From: JAUVXJ01 sp964577995
GTDB lineage: Bacteria; Chloroflexota; Anaerolineae; UBA7937; B3-Chlor
DNA: 10,121 nucleotides
Reading direction: 5' to 3'
Assembly (NCBI GenBank): GCA_964577995.1
Contig: CAZOBP010000106.1
Location: 1-10,121 of the forward strand
The position numbers and the translations under genes are program-made. Positions 1 to 4,915 of this stretch are shown here, one piece after another. The notes under the pieces were generated by a model. That model saw only the letters and a program-made list of their open reading frames with translations, had not been told where the DNA came from and did no database searches. How positions within the stretch are numbered: position 1 is the stretch's first letter; each line of letters opens with the position of its first letter.

Positions 1-1036
1 GGTGGGCGAAGTCTTCGTCAATCAACCCTTTCCTGAGGGCTTCTTCGATGCCGAATGTGGAGTCACAGTTCGCCGTGGCGGCAGCGCCCTCTTCCTCGTT
101 GGGCGAGCCCGCCAGTGTGCTGATGGTGGACTCGATCGTTCCTTCCCTTTCGAGTTTCTTTGGCGCCGGCGGGGTCGCCTCGGGCTCCAGACTCTCTTCT
201 TGTGCTGAGGGCTCGCTTACTGCGCCGTCTCGCAGCCCGTATAGGGTCTTGAGCAGATCCTGAGTGGTCCTCTTGGCGTACAGCCAGACCATTCCGATTC
301 GGCTCGGCTGTTTGCTGCGGTCGAAGATGAGCGTCAAGAACAGATCGTCGCCTACGGTGGTGGAGTAGATGTCGTACTTCTTGCCCTCGTAGCAGTGGAG
401 ATTGAAGGTTTCTTGGTCCTGAAGATACTGAGCGATTCCCGACACACTGGTCAGGCCGCTGGCAACCAACGGTATCAGAGTGCCCGTCTCCAAGCCCTGG
501 CGTATGCCCACCTCACCGACGATGTGACCTTGCACATCCGCTAGAATGACGCAGTGCGCGCCTACCTCGAACCGCAGGTTGCTCAGAGCTCGGTTCACCG
601 CGTCCATCTTGGTCGCTGGAAGGGGGACATCGCCTTCTTCCCTGCTCGCCACGTCGGCGAGAGCATGTCGCGTGACCGTCAAGAGGTCGGAGACGTGGAA
701 CGGCTTGGCGATGTAGTCGTACACTTCCAATCTGTGGGCCCTTGCTTCAACCTCGTCCGACCCGTAGGCTGTCATGAGGATGAACCGGGTTTTGGGGTAC
801 CTTTGTTTGACCCTTTCCAGTAGCTGTAGTCCGTCTATTCCCGGCATGCGGAGGTCACTGATCACGAGGTCATAGGGATGTCTCTCGATCTTCTCCAGTG
901 CCTCTTCGGCCGATCCGGCGGTCCCTATGGTGAAGTCGTGGCCCAGTTCCTCCAGGCTCTCCCGGAGAAAGAACACGACTTTCTCTTCGTCGTCAACGAT
1001 GAGAACGCGCTTGTCCTCGGTCATACTCTCACTCAT
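1..1036 (-). CDS. Response regulator: receiver plus Roadblock/LC7-like domain (C-terminus beyond window)
   Basis: The frame is open from ATG at 1036 to the left edge (345 codons), so the C-terminus is missing. Residues about 8-125 are a CheY-like receiver: acidic pocket D15/D16, phosphoacceptor D61 in ISDLRMPGIDG, T89 in LMTAYG and K111 in IAKPF. Residues about 143-250 (starting MDAVNRALSNLRFEVGAH) look like a Roadblock/LC7 (MglB-like) fold, with ILADVQGHIVGEVG and a later GDDLFLTLIFD strand. A Glu/Pro/Ala-rich, probably disordered linker follows. No DNA-binding or enzymatic output domain is visible, so it probably signals by protein contact, perhaps with a small Ras-like GTPase; that is inference. 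A second in-frame ATG at 1024 (MTEDKRVLIVDDE) is equally possible: AGGG directly abuts the first ATG, while the second has a GGGATGAG stretch upstream. It follows the 1137-1931 regulator on the same strand. The receiver call is firm, the Roadblock call moderate. Confidence 0.88.
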   Translation of the reverse strand, partial: MSESMTEDKRVLIVDDEEKVVFFLRESLEELGHDFTIGTAGSAEEALEKIERHPYDLVISDLRMPGIDGLQLLERVKQRYPKTRFILMTAYGSDEVEARAHRLEVYDYIAKPFHVSDLLTVTRHALADVASREEGDVPLPATKMDAVNRALSNLRFEVGAHCVILADVQGHIVGEVGIRQGLETGTLIPLVASGLTSVSGIAQYLQDQETFNLHCYEGKKYDIYSTTVGDDLFLTLIFDRSKQPSRIGMVWLYAKRTTQDLLKTLYGLRDGAVSEPSAQEESLEPEATPPAPKKLEREGTIESTISTLAGSPNEEEGAAATANCDSTFGIEEALRKGLIDEDFAH

Positions 1037-1065
1037 CCCTGTAGGCAGCGAGTAGTTCTGAGTCT

Positions 1066-1074
1066 AGTATACCA
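1066..1074 (-). promoter_or_regulatory. Candidate extended -10 promoter for the receiver-Roadblock gene
   Basis: The minus strand reads TGGTATACT, an extended -10 element (TGnTATAAT with one mismatch), 29 bp upstream of the ATG at 1036. No good -35 hexamer lies 17 bp further upstream (CCGTGG), so activity would depend on the extended -10. The upstream gap also holds a GGTCAC/GTGACC inverted repeat (1104-1109 and 1127-1132) without a T-tract, so it is not a convincing terminator for the preceding gene. Readthrough from 1137-1931 is also possible. Confidence 0.4.
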
Positions 1075-1136
1075 CAGCGCCCCACGGCCCACGGTTCCGG
1101 AATGGTCACGATTGTGTCCCGGTTCGGTGACCTCTC

Positions 1137-1931
1137 CTAGGGGGTGAACAAATACCCTTTGCCGCGCACGTTGACGATATGGGAATCATCGCCGAGTCTG
1201 GTGCGCAGCTTCTTGCGTAGCCTCCAGAGATGCGTCTTGAGTGAGCTGCGCGCCTCCCTCTCCGAGCACTGATAGTCGAGGACGTCGTGGGCCAGTTCGC
1301 GGAAACTCAGAGTGCGATTCATGTTGCTCATGAGGGAGGCAAGTAGTTTGAACTCGGTCGGAGTGAGGCTCAGCGGCTCTCCCTTGGCGACGGCGATCTG
1401 TTTCTCGCGATCGAGAAGGAGATGCCTGGTCCGCACGAAGCGGGGTAGAGGGGTCTCTTCTGCACCGGGTTCGAGTGCTGGGCCGGGAGCCTTCAGTTCG
1501 CGCAGGTTCTGCTCGATGCTGCTCACCAACTCTCGGCGGCGCAGAGACTCCCAGCGTTTGGTGAGGCCCGTTTCCACACTGCTGACTATCTCCTGGACAC
1601 CACAGGGTTTGAGCAGGTAGTCGTGAGCTCCCTGGCGCAAGGCACCGATGGCTGAGTCCACAGTGCCGTACGCAGTCAGCATGATGACTACCGTATCGGG
1701 CATCATCTTCTTCGCTTGAGTCATGACCTGCAATCCGTCGATGCCTTCCATCTTGAGATCGACGAGGATCAGGTCAAAGGTCTCCTGTCCAAGCGCAGCC
1801 AAGGCCTCTTCTCCGCTGGCTGCGGTGATCACCTGATGACCTTCCTGCTCCATGATCTCTCTGAGCGAGGTACGCACCGCAGATTCGTCGTCGACAACTA
1901 GAATCTTACCCGCGCGAAAGAAGCCCCTCAT
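1137..1931 (-). CDS. Response regulator: NtrC-like receiver with OmpR/PhoB-type winged-helix domain
   Basis: A 264-residue two-component response regulator that should bind DNA when phosphorylated. The receiver (about residues 8-125) has D14/D15, phosphoacceptor D58 in ILVDLKMEG, T86 in MLTAYGT and K108 in LLKPCG. The C-terminal part (about 165-264) is a Trans_reg_C winged helix: LTPTEFKLLASLM opens it, SSLKTHLWRLRKKL is the recognition-helix region and IVNVRGKGYLF is the wing. The receiver segment AYGTVDSAIGALRQGAHDY resembles NtrC/AtoC receivers more than typical OmpR ones. ATG 1931 is chosen because GGGA lies about 9 nt upstream; a TTG at 1946 in the same frame has no Shine-Dalgarno. It lies 27 bp after the GNAT gene, probably in one transcript. 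The target genes and the partner kinase are unknown, and no kinase is in the window. Confidence 0.93.
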   Translation of the reverse strand: MRGFFRAGKILVVDDESAVRTSLREIMEQEGHQVITAASGEEALAALGQETFDLILVDLKMEGIDGLQVMTQAKKMMPDTVVIMLTAYGTVDSAIGALRQGAHDYLLKPCGVQEIVSSVETGLTKRWESLRRRELVSSIEQNLRELKAPGPALEPGAEETPLPRFVRTRHLLLDREKQIAVAKGEPLSLTPTEFKLLASLMSNMNRTLSFRELAHDVLDYQCSEREARSSLKTHLWRLRKKLRTRLGDDSHIVNVRGKGYLFTP

Positions 1932-1958
1932 TTCGTCTTGTCCCAACGTATCGGTCTG

Positions 1959-2873
1959 CTACAGCAGAGCGGGCCGGGATATGATGTAGTTCTCCCACTT
2001 CCCGAACGGCACGGAGGACATGACCAGGCTGAGGTCGTGTATCTTGAACCCCCTGTCATAAAGCAGAGTGAGTGCACCGGTATTCTCGCCCGGGACGTGC
2101 ACGACGAAGTTGTCTATCCCGTCGGAGGTCAGACGATCCAGGCAGAAGCACAGCATTCCTGCGACGTTATCCACACTCAGCGTGGCGAGAGGGCCAATGG
2201 TCCCGTCATCGGAGATGTAAGCGTACCCGGCTGGCTGGTCGGCTTTGTTGAACAGGTAGCATCGCATGTCGCGGGCGCCCAGCCAGAAGCGGTGATCGAT
2301 GTCTCGCTTGAAGTCCCTGATTTCGAGGTCTATGTCGTCGATCAGGGCGATGTTCTCCTCGGTCAGGGAGGCCACTGCTCCCGGGAGTGGCTCCACTTCC
2401 TGCGAGGGCTCGCATAGGTTGGTGATGTTGCCCTCCATCCTGAGTACCGGCATGCGCGGGTAGATCCCGTTTCGAGTATAGAGTGAGACGGAGGGCCAGT
2501 TGGATGCGTTGGTGAATGCAGCGATGACTCTCGTCGTATCATTGCCTTGGGCCTCGGACAAGGCCCTTTCGAATAGCTCTCTTCCGACGCCGGTTCCCTG
2601 GAACTCAGGTGCCACAGCCAGATAGGAGAGGAACCATAGGTTGTCTCTCACTATGTAGCAGCAAAACCCGGCGACGTTCTTCTTGACTTCTGCTACGAGG
2701 AAACCCTTGCCCCCGGCCCCCAGGAAGTGACGCCATAGGGGCAGGCTCTCTTCGAAGTCGAGGTCCACCAACGGCAGCGCTCTCTGCGCCGCGAACTGGT
2801 TCAGGGAGTCAACCAGCGCCCTGTGCACCAGATACAGGTCTCCTTCGTCTGCCAAGCGATACTTGACTTTCAT
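1959..2873 (-). CDS. GNAT family N-acetyltransferase with second C-terminal GNAT-like domain
   Basis: A 304-residue cytosolic acetyltransferase expected to use acetyl-CoA; its substrate cannot be told from sequence. The N-terminal half (about residues 1-147) is a standard GNAT domain: beta-strand FLSYLAVAPEF followed by the acetyl-CoA loop QGTGVGRELFERAL (about 92-104), then SVSLYTRNGIYPR near the domain end. The C-terminal half (about 165-290) resembles the second, non-canonical GNAT-like domain (Acetyltransf_18 type) of YitH-like proteins: AGYAYISDDGTIGPLA, then ALTLLYDRGFKIHDLSLVM. ATG 2873 is supported by a near-perfect Shine-Dalgarno. The frame stays open to 3134, but the extra 87 codons have no ribosome-binding site and unlikely composition. 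It is the first gene of the minus-strand cluster, just ahead of a response regulator. No convincing promoter lies immediately upstream; the nearest strong one is at 3380-3408. Confidence 0.9.
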   Translation of the reverse strand: MKVKYRLADEGDLYLVHRALVDSLNQFAAQRALPLVDLDFEESLPLWRHFLGAGGKGFLVAEVKKNVAGFCCYIVRDNLWFLSYLAVAPEFQGTGVGRELFERALSEAQGNDTTRVIAAFTNASNWPSVSLYTRNGIYPRMPVLRMEGNITNLCEPSQEVEPLPGAVASLTEENIALIDDIDLEIRDFKRDIDHRFWLGARDMRCYLFNKADQPAGYAYISDDGTIGPLATLSVDNVAGMLCFCLDRLTSDGIDNFVVHVPGENTGALTLLYDRGFKIHDLSLVMSSVPFGKWENYIISRPALL

Positions 2874-2881
2874 ACAGTCTT

Positions 2882-2889
2882 TCACCTCC
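2882..2889 (-). promoter_or_regulatory. Ribosome-binding site fixing the GNAT start
   Basis: The minus strand carries GGAGGTGA, an almost full match to the anti-Shine-Dalgarno sequence, 8 nt before ATG 2873. It decides this start over the upstream in-frame GTG at 3134. Confidence 0.85.
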
Positions 2890-3192
2890 GTCCTTCGTGT
2901 TGCTGGTATGCTGAATGAGGACTGTCGGATGTAGTGATCACGCTTGCATTCATGTGGGGACCACAGGTGACTGGGGCGGCCACGCTGGTTCGGTGACGCG
3001 AGAGGGTGGTTCGCGGGGAGGACGCAGTGGGGACTGAGCACAGTGCGTTGTCGAAACGGGACCGATCCTGGCGCAAGCGGAGCCCCCGTGGTTCTACTGA
3101 CCTTACCATCAAGTAGCCAGAGGCTGCCGTGCACTACCCATCATCCTCCGGGAGGAACATGACGCGAGCCTTCTTCTACTGCAAAGGATCGA
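2890..3192. other. Intergenic stretch with no convincing gene
   Basis: About 300 bp between the GNAT ribosome-binding site and the structured segment at 3193-3373. Short open frames exist on both strands but lack coding character. An 8 bp palindrome GTGATCAC sits at 2934-2941 and a near-perfect TCCTCC-G-GGAGGA inverted repeat lies around 3143-3155; both could arise by chance. If transcription starts at the 3380-3408 promoter and does not terminate, this stretch would be part of a roughly 500 nt leader of the GNAT operon. Confidence 0.4.
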
Positions 3193-3373
3193 GGAAAGCC
3201 GCAAAGGGTGCTGCGGAGAACTGCCTTCGGGCAGAGGGGGTATACTGGTGTGTAGCCAGCCAGTCGCACAGACCTGATCAGGCGCGCCCCGCTCCTGGAC
3301 CCGATATCCCACGTGTCCGTGGGCGCCTGCGTGAACCGCAAGCGGCGTCGCTCTCCCCTCTGTCCTCAGGGAC
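3193..3373 (-). ncRNA. Candidate structured RNA downstream of a consensus promoter
   Basis: Starting about 7 nt after the perfect minus-strand -10, the sequence contains nested inverted repeats. A closing helix pairs CAGAGGGG (3362-3355) with CCCCTCTG (3239-3232). Inside it lie two adjacent hairpins: CGCTTGCG-GTTCA-CGCAGGCG (3344-3324, 8 bp with one U-G) and CCCACG-GACA-CGTGGG (3323-3308, 6 bp). The U-G pair would be a C-A mismatch on the other strand, which favours a minus-strand RNA. After the closing helix come CTGCC-CGAA-GGCAG (3234-3221) and CCGCA/TGCGG (3216-3199) followed by CTTTCCTC, a weak terminator-like end giving an RNA of about 180 nt. I do not recognise it as 6S, SRP, RNase P, tmRNA or a known riboswitch. 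It could instead be the 5' part of a long GNAT-operon leader. Confidence 0.4.
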
Positions 3374-3379
3374 GATCAG

Positions 3380-3408
3380 ATTATAGTGCGGTGGGCAGGC
3401 GATGTCAA
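3380..3408 (-). promoter_or_regulatory. Perfect-consensus sigma70-type promoter, minus strand
   Basis: On the minus strand TTGACA (3408-3403) is separated by exactly 17 bp from TATAAT (3385-3380). Both hexamers match consensus fully. The predicted start is near G3373. It fires toward the structured segment and the GNAT/response-regulator cluster, whose first start codon is 500 bp away. Such a match in GC-rich sequence is unlikely by chance. Confidence 0.8.
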
Positions 3409-3596
3409 TCCTGAGATTCAGCGAAGTCGGTGGAACGAGTTCTCTGGGACGCCGGAACACCGTCGCGGAATCGCGCTGGTGCCCCACGGCTCAGACCAGG
3501 CTTCGATACGGCCTGCGTGCGGCCTGTGCGGCGACGATCTCAAGGTGTGATCAGTGGCCGACGTCATGTCGTTTCTCCACACCGAACGAAGCCTTG

Positions 3597-3625
3597 TTGC
3601 CAAGAGGGCGGAGTTGTGCTATAAT
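3597..3625 (+). promoter_or_regulatory. Sigma70-type promoter of the pheST operon
   Basis: TTGCCA (3597-3602), a 17 bp spacer and a perfect TATAAT (3620-3625) preceded by TGC, an extended -10. The -35 differs from consensus at one position. The predicted transcription start is about 3632, giving a leader of roughly 200 nt before the pheS ATG at 3836. Confidence 0.8.
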
Positions 3626-3670
3626 GGCATCAAAGGAAGCAGCGTCTCAGCTCTCAGCGTGGATAGGACG

Positions 3671-3751
3671 ATGGCAGTTCACGAGGCCATGCACATGTTC
3701 ACCTTTAGTGGTGCCATAGAGGGCACCGGTGTACCTATGCCGTACGGGTGA
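3671..3751 (+). CDS. Candidate Phe-containing leader peptide of the pheST attenuator
   Basis: A 26-codon ORF from ATG 3671 to TGA 3749-3751, wholly inside the pheST leader. Its residues 7-13 read MHMFTFS, with Phe codons TTC (3698) and TTT (3704) separated by one Thr codon and directly followed by the first arm of leader hairpin 1. AGGA (3665-3668) is only 2 nt before ATG 3671. ATG 3695 is an alternative start with GAGG (3683-3686) 8 nt upstream, giving an 18-residue peptide beginning Met-Phe-Thr-Phe. Only two Phe codons are present, fewer than in the E. coli PheM peptide, so the case rests on their position relative to the RNA structures. The frame is also open upstream to 3554, before the promoter, which is probably chance. 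Confidence 0.45.
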   Translation: MAVHEAMHMFTFSGAIEGTGVPMPYG

Positions 3752-3778
3752 TACGGCTCGTTCCCGGTTAGTTTGCAC

Positions 3779-3815
3779 AGCCCTCTTCAAGGACACCCGA
3801 AGGGGGCTTTTCTCT
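3779..3815 (+). terminator. Intrinsic terminator just upstream of pheS (attenuator)
   Basis: GCCCTCTTC (3780-3788) pairs with GAAGGGGGC (3799-3807): 9 bp with one G-T wobble, plus A3779-T3808. The loop is 10 nt and TTTTCTCTT follows. It ends 6-13 nt before the pheS ribosome-binding site, so it can only control pheST transcription and is not the end of an upstream gene: none is encoded on this strand upstream in the window. Confidence 0.75.
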
Positions 3816-3835
3816 TACGTGGAGGAGCGGGTGTG

Positions 3836-4855
3836 ATGTTGGAGAAGATCGAAGCACTGAAAGAAGAAGCACTGGAGGCCCTGCGGGCGGCATCCAGTCT
3901 GGACGACCTGGACCACTGGCGCGTCGAGTATCTGGGTCGCAAGGGTGGCGCAGTCACTCAGTTGCTCCGCGAGGTGGGCAAGCTCTCACCTGAAGAGCGA
4001 CCCGTTGCGGGGCAGGCTGGCAACGAACTGAAGACAGTTCTTGCGGAAGCGTACGAGAGCCGCCGACAGGAGTTGAGTCGACCTGCTGCGGAGAGGGCCG
4101 ATACGATCGACGTGACTCTTCCGGGTAGACCTGTGAAGCTGGGCCGACTGCATATCACGACTCAAACGCTGCGCGAGATCTACGCCATCTTCGGCCGTAT
4201 GGGCTTCCAGGTGGAGGAGTGGCCGGAGGTAGAGTCCGACCTTCTCAACTTCGAATTGCTGAACATGCCGCCCCATCATCCAGCTAGAGATATGTGGGAC
4301 ACCTTCTACGTGAATCCGAGGGTTGTGCTGCGCACACATACCTCTCCTGGTCAGATCCGCAGCATGAAAAAGCATTGCCCGGACCCCATCCGCGTCATTT
4401 TGCCAGGGAAGTGCTACAGGTACGAGGCGGTGACCGCTCGTTCGGAATTCATGTTCTATCAGGTGGAGGGGCTAGCGGTGGGGAGGCGCATCACCCTGGC
4501 CGATCTCAAGGGGACGATGGTGGACTTCGCCCGCCAGATGTTCGGGGCAGACCGGAGGGTTCGATTCCGGTGCAGCCATTTCCCCTTCACGGAGCCCAGC
4601 GTCGAGGTGGACATGGATTGCATCATCTGCGGCGGGGATGGATGTCGCGTGTGCAAACACACCGGCTGGGTGGAGATCTCCGGTGCGGGTATGGTACATC
4701 CGCAGGTCTTGAGGAACGGCGGTTACGACCCGGATGTGTACAGTGGATACGCCTTCGGGATGGGCCCGGAACGAATCGCCATGATCAAGTATTCCATAGA
4801 TGACATCCGGCTGTTCTATAGCAACGACCTGCGGTTCGCAGAGCAGTTCGGATGA
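3836..4855 (+). CDS. pheS: Phenylalanine--tRNA ligase alpha subunit
   Basis: The 339-residue catalytic subunit of the alpha2beta2 enzyme that attaches Phe to tRNA-Phe. Residues about 1-85 form the N-terminal coiled-coil arm that contacts tRNA; the class II core follows. Visible landmarks are THTSPGQ (167-173), motif 2 around KCYRYEAVTARSEFMFYQVEG (192-212), HFPFTEPSVEVD (248-259) carrying the Phe-pocket residues F249 and F251, and motif 3 GMGPERIAM (308-316). A likely metal-binding cluster lies at C262, C265, C270 and C273, as in many bacterial PheS proteins. Motif 2 is unusual: the usual DATHxxxFHQxEG is TARSEFMFYQVEG, so the conserved His (His212 in Thermus) is Ser203 and FHQ is FYQ; R195, E197, Q209 and E211 are kept. 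ATG 3836 has GGAGGAG about 8 nt upstream; a GTG one codon earlier is possible. pheT follows after 60 bp. Confidence 0.97.
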   Translation: MLEKIEALKEEALEALRAASSLDDLDHWRVEYLGRKGGAVTQLLREVGKLSPEERPVAGQAGNELKTVLAEAYESRRQELSRPAAERADTIDVTLPGRPVKLGRLHITTQTLREIYAIFGRMGFQVEEWPEVESDLLNFELLNMPPHHPARDMWDTFYVNPRVVLRTHTSPGQIRSMKKHCPDPIRVILPGKCYRYEAVTARSEFMFYQVEGLAVGRRITLADLKGTMVDFARQMFGADRRVRFRCSHFPFTEPSVEVDMDCIICGGDGCRVCKHTGWVEISGAGMVHPQVLRNGGYDPDVYSGYAFGMGPERIAMIKYSIDDIRLFYSNDLRFAEQFG

Positions 4856-4874
4856 TGTAGGCCAGTGACGGTGT

Positions 4875-4896
4875 CAGCCACATAGCACAGTGGCTG
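4875..4896 (+). repeat. Hairpin in the pheS-pheT gap
   Basis: CAGCCAC (4875-4881) and GTGGCTG (4890-4896) form a 7 bp perfect stem with an 8 nt loop. No T-tract follows; the pheT Shine-Dalgarno AGGAG (4905-4909) lies 8 nt downstream, 6 nt from ATG 4916. It could affect pheT translation or mRNA processing, or be incidental. Confidence 0.35.
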
Positions 4897-4915
4897 TCTG
4901 TAGAAGGAGACCACG

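Larger units (their letters stand above)
3632..3835 (+). promoter_or_regulatory. Candidate translation-coupled attenuator leader of pheST
   Basis: The leader holds mutually exclusive pairings typical of ribosome-mediated attenuation. Hairpin 1 is GGTGCC (3710-3715) with GGCACC (3722-3727). The candidate antiterminator is AGAGGGC (3718-3724) pairing perfectly with GCCCTCT (3780-3786), which overlaps both hairpin 1 and the 5' arm of the terminator (3779-3808). A third hairpin, GCCGTA/TACGGC (3739-3744 and 3752-3757), holds the leader-peptide stop codon in its loop. Phe codons TTC 3698 and TTT 3704 lie just before hairpin 1. A ribosome stalled there for lack of Phe-tRNA would cover 3710-3715, free AGAGGGC to capture the terminator arm and allow pheST transcription. 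With ample Phe-tRNA, hairpin 1 forms and the terminator folds. The pairings are read from the sequence; the mechanism is inference by analogy with E. coli pheM-pheST. No T-box consensus (AGGGTGGNACCGCG) is present. Confidence 0.6.

Noticed and set aside
1938..2417. Plus-strand 159-codon open frame opposite the GNAT gene
   Set aside because: It is antisense to a clear GNAT coding sequence, has no ribosome-binding site and no recognisable domain.
2874..3134. N-terminal extension of the GNAT protein to GTG 3134
   Set aside because: No ribosome-binding site at 3134, unlikely residue composition, and a near-perfect Shine-Dalgarno plus a normal GNAT N-terminus at ATG 2873.
3241..3246. TATACT on the plus strand as a second -10 box
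   Set aside because: No -35 at suitable spacing and no extended -10 TG; no plus-strand gene follows that would need it before the 3597-3625 promoter.
3270..3285. CCTGATCAGG in the structured region as part of a TPP riboswitch
   Set aside because: Only the CCTGATC core resembles it; the CUGAGA and downstream UAAUxCCAGCGUAGGGA-like elements are missing. It is simply a 10 bp palindrome.
3129..3386. Plus-strand open frame of 85 codons with GGGAGG just before an internal ATG near 3159 and an early Phe-Phe-Tyr stretch
   Set aside because: The Shine-Dalgarno spacing is only 3 nt, no plus-strand promoter is seen upstream, composition is not protein-like, and it overlaps the minus-strand promoter and structured RNA. 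It is also on the far side of the pheST promoter, so it cannot be that leader peptide.
3700..3730. T-box riboswitch upstream of pheS (AGTGGTGCC vaguely recalls the UGGNACC bulge)
   Set aside because: The conserved 14-nt T-box sequence is absent, the bulge A is a G, and GGTGCC is paired with GGCACC rather than forming the antiterminator bulge. A divergent T-box is not fully excluded.
3773..3835. Upstream TTG start for pheS at 3773
   Set aside because: It would translate the terminator hairpin, has no Shine-Dalgarno, and adds 21 residues unlike PheS; ATG 3836 has a good ribosome-binding site.
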